Positions 53,006-61,087 of a stretch of 64,000 nucleotides of DNA are shown in pieces; the first letter of the stretch is position 1; the number at the start of each line of letters is the position of its first letter. A program made the translations under genes and the position numbers. The stretch covers positions 124,001 to 188,000 of the forward strand of contig NZ_SJKB01000012.1 of assembly GCF_004331465.1 (NCBI RefSeq). Reading direction: 5' to 3'. This DNA comes from Kribbella pittospori (GTDB taxonomy: Bacteria; Actinomycetota; Actinomycetes; Propionibacteriales; Kribbellaceae). Under the pieces are notes generated by a model. It had not been told where the DNA came from, did not search any database, and saw only the letters and a list, made by a program, of their open reading frames with translations.

Positions 53006-53539
53006 TCACGGGCACTCGGCGGTGATGAACTCGCTCAACGGGGTGACTCGGAACTTCGGGGGAACGGCGTCGTACGGCGGGGTCTCGTCGGCGGGTGGGG
53101 AGTCGTGGCGGACCTGGCCGGGCTTGACGGTCTTGAGGTCTCCTAGGGTGAACTCGGTGCCGCGGCCCGACCACTCGTGTCGTTCGCCCCAGGCGTGGAT
53201 CACGTACTTGCCATCAGCGCGCAAGGCCGGCGCATCTCCCATGACCTGCCAGCCGTTCCCACCGGTCCGGATGGGGATCTGGACCACCGACTTGTCCGGG
53301 TGCTGGTTCACGTACGTCGTCCCGAGCGCGGGTGCGGTTTCCTCCGTTCGCGGCCAAGTCTGGTCGTAGAACTCGAGCTCGGCGATGTCGCCGTCGCAGT
53401 TCTGCAGCACGATCACCGGCACGCCCGCGTCGTCGACCGACATGCCGACCACACCGCGGGACTTCCGCGGTCCGCAACCGGTGATGAGGCTCGCCGCGCA
53501 GACAACCACCACCGCGGCGAGCAGAGTCGATCTGCGCAT
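53006..53539 (-). CDS. Secreted lipoprotein of unknown function
   Basis: A 177-residue protein with a lipoprotein signal peptide (MRRSTLLAAVVVVCAASLITGC, lipobox LITGC, Cys22). The mature part has a predicted beta-sandwich feel (VVGMSVDDAGVPVIVLQNCDGDIAELEFYD) and one further cysteine pair. It ends SEFITAECP. No family is recognised. It would be anchored on the outer face of the membrane. The gap 52864-53005 downstream shows no clear gene. Confidence 0.75.
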   Translation of the reverse strand: MRRSTLLAAVVVVCAASLITGCGPRKSRGVVGMSVDDAGVPVIVLQNCDGDIAELEFYDQTWPRTEETAPALGTTYVNQHPDKSVVQIPIRTGGNGWQVMGDAPALRADGKYVIHAWGERHEWSGRGTEFTLGDLKTVKPGQVRHDSPPADETPPYDAVPPKFRVTPLSEFITAECP

Positions 53540-53603
53540 CCCGTCAGGGTAGGGCAGTGGAAGTCTGCACCCATGGATCGACAGCGCGCCGCCGAGCCGG
53601 CGG

Positions 53604-54257
53604 TTAAGCGGGATCTACCTGGCCGATGCTGTGGTTCAGCAATTCCAGATCGATCATCACCATCGCGATCCTGTCAGCGGCATCGCGCCCGATTCGGATC
53701 GGATAGAACCCGTCGCCCATGCCGCAGGCGACGAATACAGCGGCTGTTCCGCCCGGGGCGTCGGGAATGGCAGCGAATCCGGCATCGCCGGCCGCATCGA
53801 GCGCGGCGTCGACCCGGTCCTCGTCGTCACTGAGCAGTGCGAGCAACTCTCGCTGGGAAGCGTCGTAGAAACAGGCCGTACCGGCGTCGACGCCGACTCC
53901 AAGGACCTTGCCGTCCGATCGCTCGTCGACCCAGCTCCACGTGGCGACTGGCTCATCGCTGATCTTGAGCGTGGCCGCCGTCACGACACGGCTGTACCGG
54001 TGACTCTCCTCGGTCGAGGGCCACGTAACGACGGAGAGCAATACCGGGTAGGTGCCCGGAGGTACCTCGGCCACGACGGGCGTCGCGTCGTCGAAATGGT
54101 GAGGATAAGCCGGATCTACGGCGACGACCTGCCCCGTGGCAAGGTCCAGCTGGCAAACCTCGACAACCTCCAGCGTGGACACGTCCCGATCGGGCCATCG
54201 ATGCTGCGCGCCGTGTTCCAACAGTGCCCCGGCATTCAGCCACTCATCAAAACCCAT
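53604..54257 (-). CDS. DUF4241 protein
   Basis: A 217-residue protein of the DUF4241 type: an N-terminal CQLDLATGQVVAVDPAYP, PVVAEVPPGTYPVLLSVVTW in the middle, then VLGVGVDAGTACFYDASQRELLA and a C-terminal GDGFYPIRIGRDAADRIAMVMIDLELL. The family is widespread, sometimes near toxin-immunity loci, but has no known biochemical role. No signal peptide is seen. It is on the same strand as, and 64 bp upstream of, the lipoprotein gene. Confidence 0.8.
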   Translation of the reverse strand: MGFDEWLNAGALLEHGAQHRWPDRDVSTLEVVEVCQLDLATGQVVAVDPAYPHHFDDATPVVAEVPPGTYPVLLSVVTWPSTEESHRYSRVVTAATLKISDEPVATWSWVDERSDGKVLGVGVDAGTACFYDASQRELLALLSDDEDRVDAALDAAGDAGFAAIPDAPGGTAAVFVACGMGDGFYPIRIGRDAADRIAMVMIDLELLNHSIGQVDPA

Positions 54258-54597
54258 CGATCCAACCTCTCCTAGAGGCGCCTGAAGGTATCAAGGAACT
54301 GCGGATGTAACACCGGACGCGCCCCGGACAGCCGCCGTGGCATGCGATTGGGCGGGTCAGCCGAGGTCAAGTGGAGTCACCCGGCGGGCATCGCTTCAGA
54401 CTCAGCACCAGATCGTGGGCGTGCCGTCGGTCGAACTTTGAGACTGGCTAGTTGTTAATGCTGGTTGATGGTCAAGACACAAGGATGCGTTCTACGAAGG
54501 CCTCTTTGCCTGCTATGTAGGGATCTCGCGATTGATGTTGCGCTGGAGCGGGTTCTGGAGGCCGGTTTCTGTCCGGGGGCGGTGGTTGAATGCGGGG
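54258..54597. other. Gap between the DUF4241 and acetyltransferase genes
   Basis: This 340-bp stretch is less GC-rich near 54440-54480 and holds no convincing gene, repeat or RNA. A minus-strand open frame near 54472-54550 (SRDPYIAGKEAFVERILVS) might be the tail of a lost gene, but it is too short to call. Confidence 0.4.
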
Positions 54598-55158
54598 ATG
54601 GACGTGACGGTTCGGGCGGTTGACCAGGGGCGGTGGGACGACCTGGTTGAGTTGTTCGGGCCCAGTGGGGGGACGCGGGGGTGTTGGTGTATGGCTCGGC
54701 GGTTGCCGAGTTCGGTGGTTGCGGTAAATGGCAGCGCGGAGAATCGGGCTGCCTTGGAAGGGTTTGTGCACGACGGATCGCCGGTTGGGCTGATCGGGTA
54801 TGTGGATGAGCGGCCGGCTGCTTGGTGTGCGGTTGCGCCGCGGACGGAGTACTACGCGATCGTTCACTCGCGGGCGTTGCCGATCGACGAACCGGACGAT
54901 GAGTCGATCTGGGCGATCAACTGTCTGTTCGTGAAGAGTGGATATCGCGGGCGTGGTACGACGCTGCCGATGGTGGAGGCGGCGGTCGAATACGCTCGCG
55001 GTTCGGGCGCGCGGATGGTGGAGGCTTATCCGGTCAAGGCGATGCCGGGTGATCCTGGGCGCGGGGTGCTGAGCACGTTTCTCGCCGCCGGGTTCACGGT
55101 GTACGGCGAGGAACGCACCACGGCGAAACGCAACGTCGTCGTACGGCGGAGTCTGTGA
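54598..55158 (+). CDS. GNAT-family N-acetyltransferase
   Basis: A 186-residue acetyltransferase. VRAVDQGRWDDLVELFG begins the fold, CWCMARRLP is the family's early cysteine stretch, and the acetyl-CoA loop is VKSGYRGRGTTLPMVEAAVEYA (R-G-x-G-T). A strand with VEAYPVKAMPGD follows. This subgroup (with GTRGCWCM) is common in actinobacteria and has no fixed substrate. I chose ATG 54598, since the preceding 22 residues of the open frame are not family-like. The stop overlaps the next gene (GTGA). Confidence 0.85.
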   Translation: MDVTVRAVDQGRWDDLVELFGPSGGTRGCWCMARRLPSSVVAVNGSAENRAALEGFVHDGSPVGLIGYVDERPAAWCAVAPRTEYYAIVHSRALPIDEPDDESIWAINCLFVKSGYRGRGTTLPMVEAAVEYARGSGARMVEAYPVKAMPGDPGRGVLSTFLAAGFTVYGEERTTAKRNVVVRRSL

Positions 55159-55817
55159 ACCAGCGGCCTGAGGGTCTGGGGCCGACGGCGGCTGAGGTGG
55201 CTGAAGCGGCGTACTGGGCTCGGCTTTATGGGCGCTGGGAGGCGATGGATCTGGCTGGAGTTGCCGGGTTCATGGAGGGGTTCGACCGGCCGTGGTGGGT
55301 GGTCGGTGGGTGGGCTGTCGATGCGTTCACGGGAGTGGCGCGCGGGCATGACGATGTCGATGTCTCGATCTTTGCTTCTGATGTGCCTGCGCTTCGTGCG
55401 CATGTCGGGGATCGGTGGCACCTGTGGAGTCTTGCCGGGGAGGACATGCGGCCGCTGACCGATCGGCATCCGGAGGTGTTTCATCCGGCGAGTCAGATCT
55501 GGGTGCGGGAACATGGCGATGCGCCCTGGGTGATCGACCTGCCGTTGACGCCGGATCGCGACGGTCTGTGGACGAACAAGTTCATTGCGGATCACGTTGC
55601 CCCGCTAGAAGAAGTCACGTGGGTTGCGGACGACGGGATCCGGTACCTCAATCCCGAGATCGTTCTGCTGTTCAAGGCACGAAAGCGGCGTACGAAGGAC
55701 GAGCGCGATCTGGCGTGCGTCTGGCCGCTGCTGAGCGAGGACAAGCAGCGCTGGCTCCGCGACATGATCCGTCGTACCGACAACAACCACCCCTGGCTGC
55801 ACCAACTCATCCAGTAG
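55155..55817 (+). CDS. Nucleotidyltransferase-fold protein, aminoglycoside-nucleotidyltransferase-like
   Basis: A 220-residue protein. WWVVGGWAVDAFTGVARGHDDVDVSIF (residues 47-73) is the G-G-W-A-x-D-x10-H-D-D-V-D motif of AadB/LinB-type nucleotidyltransferases, with the two metal-binding aspartates. Later segments are PWVIDLPLTP and YLNPEIVLLFKARKRRTKDERDL. Known relatives adenylylate aminoglycosides or lincosamides, but environmental members are mostly untested. It overlaps the GNAT gene by GTGA, a pair that could together modify amino-group compounds. Resistance is inference. Confidence 0.82.
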   Translation: MNQRPEGLGPTAAEVAEAAYWARLYGRWEAMDLAGVAGFMEGFDRPWWVVGGWAVDAFTGVARGHDDVDVSIFASDVPALRAHVGDRWHLWSLAGEDMRPLTDRHPEVFHPASQIWVREHGDAPWVIDLPLTPDRDGLWTNKFIADHVAPLEEVTWVADDGIRYLNPEIVLLFKARKRRTKDERDLACVWPLLSEDKQRWLRDMIRRTDNNHPWLHQLIQ

Positions 55818-55827
55818 CCCAACCGGT

Positions 55828-56661
55828 CTAGGGGGACTCGAGGAACTTTCGGATGTGGTTGGACCAGGTGGTGGGGGTTTCGAAGTGGCACATGTGGGCG
55901 GTGTTGGGGATGACAGCCAGTTGGCTGGTGGGGAGGGCGGCGTGGAGGCGGCGGGCCAACTGGACGGGGAAGCCCATGTCTTGCTCGCCGTGCAGGATGA
56001 GGATGGGCTTGCCGGAGTCGCGGAGGATGCGTTCGGGGTCGCCGGGGCACCACGGGTGCATGTCGCCGTTGATGGCGCGTTCCTCGCTCCAGTCACCGGT
56101 GTCGGAACCTAGGCTTTCCAGCAGTTCCAGGTACGCCGGTGCGTGGTCGAGGTCCCAGACGAAGACGGTGGAGTTCCGCAGCCTCCCGCCGGCCGCGTCC
56201 TCCGCGCGCTGGCGCCGCTGGTACTCCTCCCAGCCCACCAGGTATTGCTCCGCATCGGTGTACGCCGTCGTCGACGCGAGGACGAGCCGCCGTACCTGCT
56301 CGGGATGCTTGTCCACGAACTGCATCGCCGCCCTGCCGCCGGTGGAGAAGCCCAGCAGATCCACCTGCCCGAGGCCGAGCTTGTCGATCAGCCGATACGT
56401 GTCCCGTACGACGTACTCCGGTTGAAGGTCCTCGTCGGGAAGGCCTCGAGTGCTCCGGCCGCAACCACGGAAGTCGAACAGTACGACGTGATGGTCGCGA
56501 GCCAGCGGTTCGAACCCCGGCACCAGGTAGCCGTACCCGACATCCGGCCCGCCATGCATCACCACCAACGAAGGCTTGTGTCCACGCTCGCCGAGTTCCC
56601 GAACGAACAACGTGACATCCCCGACGTCGACCAGCGCTCCGTCACCCATGCCGCCGAGCAT
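55828..56661 (-). CDS. Alpha/beta hydrolase, prolyl aminopeptidase-like
   Basis: A 277-residue hydrolase. LVVMHGGPDVGYGYLVPGFEPLA holds the HGGP oxyanion motif. VVLFDFRGCGRSTR follows, and the nucleophile elbow is LLGFSTGGRAAMQF with Ser near residue 108. The acid and His are in ILILHGEQDMGFPVQ and IPNTAHMCHFETP. HGGP and DxRGxGxS are typical of proline iminopeptidases and related esterases. I chose ATG 56659-56661, 8 nt after the sigma gene stop and preceded by GAGG. It is cotranscribed with the sigma factor and YCII genes. Confidence 0.88.
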   Translation of the reverse strand: MLGGMGDGALVDVGDVTLFVRELGERGHKPSLVVMHGGPDVGYGYLVPGFEPLARDHHVVLFDFRGCGRSTRGLPDEDLQPEYVVRDTYRLIDKLGLGQVDLLGFSTGGRAAMQFVDKHPEQVRRLVLASTTAYTDAEQYLVGWEEYQRRQRAEDAAGGRLRNSTVFVWDLDHAPAYLELLESLGSDTGDWSEERAINGDMHPWCPGDPERILRDSGKPILILHGEQDMGFPVQLARRLHAALPTSQLAVIPNTAHMCHFETPTTWSNHIRKFLESP

Positions 56662-56669
56662 GCCAAACC

Positions 56670-57893
56670 TCAGGGCCGGACTGTTGCTCGTCGGTGCGTC
56701 AGATGCTCCCGTTCGGCCGCGTTGTCGCAGGCTGCGAGGGCGACGTCGTACGCCGTCACAGCCTCCTCGGGGCGGCCGGCGCGCGCCAGGAGTTCGGCAC
56801 GTACCGTGGGGAGGCGGTGGCCTGGCATCTGCAGTCCGTCGAGCAGCCACAGCCCGGCGGCCGGACCTTCGGCCTCTGCGACGGCGACGGCGCGGTTGAT
56901 CCGAACGACCGGCGATCCCGTCAGGATCTCGAGTTCTTCGTACCACTCGGCGATGCGCGTCCAGTCGGTGTCGGCGGCGGTCGGCGCGATCGAGTGCTCT
57001 GCGGCGATGAGTGCCTGCAGCAAGTACGGCGCGGATGGCGCTCGCTCGGCCAACGGGGTCAGGAGGGCAAGCGCTTCGGCGATCTCGGTGGTGCGCCAGC
57101 GGCTGCGATCCTGATCGGGGAGGAGTACCAGCTTGCCGTTGTCGACGCGCGCGTCACGGCGAGAGTGCTGGAGCATCATCAACGCCAGCAGCGCGTCGAG
57201 GTCGTGGCTCTCCGGGCTGACCTCGCGAAGTACCCGAACCAACCGGATCGCCTCGCCTGCTTCACTCGCGCGTACGACGTCTCGACCGGACCCGGGCGCG
57301 TACGCCGCGGTGAACGCCAGACAGGCGATGTCGGCGACTGTCGAGATCCTTGCCTCTAGCACCGATCCTGTTGGCACCTCGAACGCGGCGCCGGCGAGGC
57401 TCTTCCGGGCACGCGTAAGCCGCGCGGCCATGGTGGTGGTCGGGACCAGGAACAGGCGTGCGATATCGCTGGTCGGCACGCCGAGTACGAGCCGAAGCGT
57501 GAGGGCGGCAGCGGCCTCCTGGGTCAGCGACGGATGTGCGGACAGCAGGATCAGTCGCAGACGTTCGTCGACTGCGCCGATCTCACCTGGTGCCGAGCCG
57601 TCGGCGATCACCCGTCGTGCGTTCTCGGTGATGCCGGCCTCGACGGCCAGCAGCGGGAGGGACTTGGCGGCGATTGCCTCGGCTCGCAACCGGTTGAGGG
57701 CTCGGCGGCGAGCCGCGGTGAGCAGCCAGGCTGGTGGGTTGGCCGGCGCGCCTCGGTCAGGCCAAGTTCGTGCCGCCGACTCGAACGCCTCGGCCAGCGA
57801 GTCCTCGGCCAGATCGAGGCGCCGGAACTGCGCGACGAGCAGAGCCAGCAGCCGGCCCCAGTCGTCACGCAGCGCTGTTTCCAACGGGGTCAT
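56670..57893 (-). CDS. ECF42-group RNA polymerase sigma factor
   Basis: A 407-residue SigJ-like factor. Region 2 is LLALLVAQFRRLDLAEDSLAEAFESA with NPPAWLLTAARRRALNRLR. Region 4 is LTLRLVLGVPTSDIARLFLVPTTTMAARLTRARK. A long C-terminal TPR-like domain follows (DLDALLALMMLQHSRRDARVD, APYLLQALIAAEHS), the mark of ECF42. Such factors have no anti-sigma gene and pair with a YCII/DGPF-domain gene, found here overlapping upstream. I chose ATG 57891-57893. Their signal is unknown; some are linked to oxidative stress or antibiotic tolerance. Confidence 0.92.
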   Translation of the reverse strand: MTPLETALRDDWGRLLALLVAQFRRLDLAEDSLAEAFESAARTWPDRGAPANPPAWLLTAARRRALNRLRAEAIAAKSLPLLAVEAGITENARRVIADGSAPGEIGAVDERLRLILLSAHPSLTQEAAAALTLRLVLGVPTSDIARLFLVPTTTMAARLTRARKSLAGAAFEVPTGSVLEARISTVADIACLAFTAAYAPGSGRDVVRASEAGEAIRLVRVLREVSPESHDLDALLALMMLQHSRRDARVDNGKLVLLPDQDRSRWRTTEIAEALALLTPLAERAPSAPYLLQALIAAEHSIAPTAADTDWTRIAEWYEELEILTGSPVVRINRAVAVAEAEGPAAGLWLLDGLQMPGHRLPTVRAELLARAGRPEEAVTAYDVALAACDNAAEREHLTHRRATVRP

Positions 57894-58255
57894 TCGTCTG
57901 GTACTCCCACGTCGAGGCACTCGCGTACCTCGACGTCGTAGTCGCGGGGGAGCAACGACGCCACGTCGATGGCGGTGGCGAGGTCCGGCAGTTCCACAAG
58001 GTAGAAGCCGCCGAGTTGCTCTACTGTCTCGGCATACGGGCCTTCGGTCACCCGCTTTCCCTCGCCGTCGGGCCGCAGCGTGCGCGCATCCTTCGGTTGG
58101 ACCAGCGCCTCACCACCCCGAAACCGTCCACGCGCGCGCACCGCGGCCGTGAACGCCCGGAAGTCGGCGAACACCTGCTCCCGCGTCGCGTCGTCAGCCG
58201 CATCCCACCGGGCGAAGTGATCCTCCTCGGCCATCAGGATCAGGAACCGCGCCAT
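57890..58255 (-). CDS. YCII-related (DGPF-type) protein
   Basis: A 121-residue protein: FLILMAEEDHFARWDAADDATREQVFADF at the start, VTEGPYAETVEQLGGFYLVE (the D-G-P-F-A-E-x-K-E-equivalent loop) in the middle, and a C-terminal EVRECLDVG. The fold is ferredoxin-like, as in YciI. It overlaps the ECF42 sigma gene by 4 nt, as is usual for this pair. It may sense the signal or modify the sigma factor, but the mechanism is not established. Confidence 0.92.
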   Translation of the reverse strand: MARFLILMAEEDHFARWDAADDATREQVFADFRAFTAAVRARGRFRGGEALVQPKDARTLRPDGEGKRVTEGPYAETVEQLGGFYLVELPDLATAIDVASLLPRDYDVEVRECLDVGVPDE

Positions 58256-58334
58256 CAGCTCACCTTCCGTCGCCTCCAGAACAACTCTGTCACCACGATG
58301 ACCCGCACCGATCCCCGAAATCGACAGCCGCTCC

Positions 58335-58832
58335 GTGAATACTGAGCTGGTGCATGCGGCATCGGGTCTGGAGAAGGCGACGTGGACGGACGTGGACTTC
58401 GAGGTGATGGGCTGGCACGACTGCCGGATTCACGCCCTGAGCATCGGTGAACACGAGGACGGCACGCTCCCGCCGGCGCGGGTGCTGCTCGACCTCGACT
58501 ACATCGTGCGCTGGGTGGATCCGGCGTACGGGCAGGAGCATTTCAGCTTCTGGATCGCTCCGGCGACGCTGGTGTTCGACCACGCGTGGGACGTGTCCGG
58601 CGACCTCGGCCCGCTGCACGAGTTGCTGGAGATCGACGCACTCCACCGCCTCGCATCACCCGACCGAGACCCGGCTCCGCTGTGGCACCTCGAAGGCCAC
58701 AACTTCGACCTCCGCCTCCGCGCCGCGACGTACAGGCAGTACTTGCGCATGCCGCCGCAACACGTCGATCGGCAGATGCTCACCGCGCTGGAGCGCGGTG
58801 GTCTCAGCTTCGCGGAGCGGTCGTTCGGTTGA
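58335..58832 (+). CDS. Conserved hypothetical protein
   Basis: A 165-residue soluble protein starting at GTG. It has DFEVMGWHDCRIHALSIGEHED and LLDLDYIVRWVDPAYGQEHFSFWIAPATLVFD, then WHLEGHNFDLRLRAATYRQYLR. The pattern of two beta-rich halves with W-H-D and L-D-D-Y is known to me from uncharacterised proteins only. It is divergent from the YCII gene with 79 bp between. No membrane segment or signal peptide is seen. Confidence 0.7.
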   Translation: MNTELVHAASGLEKATWTDVDFEVMGWHDCRIHALSIGEHEDGTLPPARVLLDLDYIVRWVDPAYGQEHFSFWIAPATLVFDHAWDVSGDLGPLHELLEIDALHRLASPDRDPAPLWHLEGHNFDLRLRAATYRQYLRMPPQHVDRQMLTALERGGLSFAERSFG

Positions 58833-58943
58833 TCAACCCGCCCTGGCCTGAACAAACCCGAGTTCGTTGCCGTCGGGGTCTCTGATGGGCAGGTCGCGCA
58901 CGTTCGCGCGGACATGCGTCAAGCGAGGAACGTCTCCGGACAT
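58833..58943 (-). pseudogene. Internally deleted VOC-family gene remnant
   Basis: A 36-codon ORF begins MSGDVPRLTHVRANVRDL and continues directly into PIRDPDGNELGFVQ. The first part matches the start and the second the end of a VOC protein of about 110 residues, so the middle has been lost. Its stop overlaps nothing. It is probably a pseudogene; a functional micro-protein is unlikely. Confidence 0.6.
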
Positions 58944-59171
58944 CTTTGTCCCCTTTCTCCGATCCAACGGGGACAGCATCACACCGGCCGCCGACAGTTC
59001 CAGAACGTGCGGAGCATGGGGGTTTTCGAGGTGTGGCGGTGGACGAAGTTCGGGAAGGGGAAGTCGATCGGGCTTACTGGGTTGAGGTTGACCCGTTGGC
59101 CGGAGCGGGGGACGACGTACGCGGGAGCCCGAATGCCTTCAGCAGCAGGGCAATCCCGCGGGTGGGACCGT
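58944..59171. other. Stretch without a recognised gene
   Basis: Open frames exist on both strands, but none has a ribosome site or a family-like sequence. Flanking remnants suggest that the region is decaying. Confidence 0.4.
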
Positions 59172-59504
59172 TCACCCGATGACGCAGAAGATGGTGTCGT
59201 CGGGAGCGGCCAGTACGACGAAGTCCGCGTTCGGTGGGTAGGTCCAGTCCTCGACGCGGCGGGCGCCGAGCGCGATGAGGCGGTCGATCTCGGCCTCGAC
59301 GGTGGAGGTGTTGCGGTCGACCCAGAGGTCCAGGTGGGTGCGGTCGGTTTCGTCGAGGTGGAGTTCGGTAGGCCGGCCGCCTGGCGGGACGAGGAAGTCG
59401 GGGTTGTCGGGTGCAGCGCCGTACCTGAGGGCCTGGCGCCAGAACTCGGCCGCGGGGCCGATGTCCTTCACGTTGAGAACGATTGCTCCGAGAGTGAGTC
59501 CCAT
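59172..59504 (-). CDS. VOC-family (glyoxalase-like) protein
   Basis: A 110-residue single VOC domain: LTLGAIVLNVKDIGPAAEFWRQAL at the start, PPGGRPTELHLDETDRTHLDLWVD in the middle, and VLAAPDDTIFCVIG at the end. The histidine of THLDLWV and the late acidic residue fit the fold's metal site. AGGAG precedes ATG 59502-59504. A DinB-type gene tail lies just upstream on the same strand, and such pairs often form operons. The substrate is unknown. Confidence 0.85.
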   Translation of the reverse strand: MGLTLGAIVLNVKDIGPAAEFWRQALRYGAAPDNPDFLVPPGGRPTELHLDETDRTHLDLWVDRNTSTVEAEIDRLIALGARRVEDWTYPPNADFVVLAAPDDTIFCVIG

Positions 59505-59517
59505 GGTTCGCTCCTGG

Positions 59518-59598
59518 TCATCCGCCGGTTCGGCCGTCGAGTGCTTCACGGATCAGGTCGGCATGGCTGTTATGGCGGGCCCTACTCGCCGACCAGTT
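59518..59598 (-). pseudogene. C-terminal remnant of a DinB/DUF664-type gene
   Basis: A 26-codon frame without a start codon reads RARHNSHADLIREALDGRTGG before its stop. The conserved end of mycothiol-dependent DinB-superfamily proteins (A-R-H-N-x-H-A-D-L-x-R-E) is recognisable from memory. The body of the gene is gone. The 220 bp further upstream, to 59819, show no gene. Confidence 0.45.
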
Positions 59599-59819
59599 TC
59601 AGCGCCATCCTCTCCCTCCAGGGGTCACTCCCACAGAAGCTGCGGATCCTGTCGGGTGTGAGGACGTGGCGACTGGGCGGGCCTGAGCCAGCCGCGACTG
59701 GAGTGCGCTATGCGCGGACCACTGACAGATCAGGTGTGACGGGAGGTGGAGGTCAAGGCGTCTAGAGATGTGGTGCCTGCGATTCGCGTGGGGACCAGAC
59801 AGTGACTTGGAGGGGTTCT

Positions 59820-60932
59820 GTGCGGGAGAACAATCGGGGGACGCGCAGGCTTGCGGCGGTTCTTGGGGTCGTTGCGTGCGTGTTCACAGGCAGTTCGATC
59901 ACCGCGGAAGCACAGCCGGCCGTCGTGCAGGCGGCGTTGCAGTGGACGGTGACTCCGACCGGGCGGCAGCCGGCGAACCTTGATGACATCGACAGCCGGG
60001 CGGGGGAGACCTGGGCGGTGGGTGGTGACCAGATCGACGGGTTCCAGGACCAGCGGCCGCTCGCGCTGCGCTGGGACGGCAAGGGCTGGAAGGCCACCGC
60101 GCAGCCGGTGCGTACGAACGCGACGCTTCAGAGCGTGGCAGTGGCCGGCGCCGAGAACGTTTGGGCGGTCGGCGAGGACCGTGCCGATCCCGCGACGCCC
60201 AAGCCGCTGGTCATGCACTGGAACGGCACTCGCTGGCGCGTCGTACCGGGGCCGTCTGTGCCGACTGGATCGTTCGGCACCGTCGCCATCGGTCCGAACG
60301 GCGCCGTCTGGGCGGCCGGCTGGGCCAACGTCGGTGGGCAGGAGCACGCCGTTGTCTACCGGTACTCCGGCGGATCGTGGCAGCCGCTGACGACAGGACT
60401 CGAGGGATCCATCAACGGCAACACCCTCGCCGTCATCTCCGCCAAGGACGCCTGGCTCGGGCTGAACGGCGGACTGGCGCACTTCGACGGCAATCGGTGG
60501 ACGCTGGTGGACGACGTACCGGCCGACGGCTCCCAGATCCCGACCGGCATCGCGGTGGCCGGGCCGAAGAACATCTGGCTCGTCGGTGTGGAGCATGCCG
60601 CCCAGGACCGTCCGCTGGTCCTGCACTACGACGGCGTCTCCTGGACCCGGGTGCCGGCCCCGACCGGATGGTCGCAGCTGTACGACGTCGCACTGCGCAA
60701 CAACCGTCCGGTCGCCGTGGGGGAGCGGTTCGAGGAGTCGGGGAACAGCATCTTCGCGAAGCCTTACGTGCTGGAGTACCGCGGTTCGAAGTTCGTCGAA
60801 GCACCGAGCCCGAAGGCCGCCTACGGCACCCTGACCGGAGCCGCCGCAGACAATGACCGGCTGTGGACGGCCGGGCTCACCAGCACCACTCCGGACGCTC
60901 CGTTCTCGGCCTTCACCGCGTTCGCCCGCTGA
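59820..60932 (+). CDS. Secreted beta-propeller-like repeat protein
   Basis: A 370-residue exported protein. After a signal peptide (RRLAAVLGVVACVFTGSSITAEA) come repeated blades of about 45 residues with ENVWAVGED, NGAVWAAGW, KDAWLGLNGG and KNIWLVGVEH, each followed by W-D/N-G-x-x-W (RWDGKGW, HWNGTRW, HFDGNRW, HYDGVSW). The pattern suggests a six- to seven-bladed propeller, perhaps sugar- or wall-binding. GGAGG at 59809-59813 favours GTG 59820 over GTG 59802. No catalytic residues are evident. Confidence 0.8.
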   Translation: MRENNRGTRRLAAVLGVVACVFTGSSITAEAQPAVVQAALQWTVTPTGRQPANLDDIDSRAGETWAVGGDQIDGFQDQRPLALRWDGKGWKATAQPVRTNATLQSVAVAGAENVWAVGEDRADPATPKPLVMHWNGTRWRVVPGPSVPTGSFGTVAIGPNGAVWAAGWANVGGQEHAVVYRYSGGSWQPLTTGLEGSINGNTLAVISAKDAWLGLNGGLAHFDGNRWTLVDDVPADGSQIPTGIAVAGPKNIWLVGVEHAAQDRPLVLHYDGVSWTRVPAPTGWSQLYDVALRNNRPVAVGERFEESGNSIFAKPYVLEYRGSKFVEAPSPKAAYGTLTGAAADNDRLWTAGLTSTTPDAPFSAFTAFAR

Positions 60933-60958
60933 CAATGCCGTGAGACGAGTCACGTGAT

Positions 60959-60987
60959 CCCGCACGGCCGCGCGGAGGCCGTGCGGG
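60959..60987 (+). terminator. Hairpin after the propeller-protein gene
   Basis: A perfect 11-bp stem (60959-60969 with 60977-60987) and 7-nt loop lie 26 bp after the stop. No T run follows. The next 100 bp to glmU have no other clear element. Confidence 0.65.
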
Positions 60988-61087
60988 AACCGGTCTGAGG
61001 AGCAAGTAGGCTTGCGCGGGCACAGTTTCGAGTGTCCGTGCCGATACTTGTTCCAGAAACTCGCAGGGAACTCGAGGAGTAGACCGC

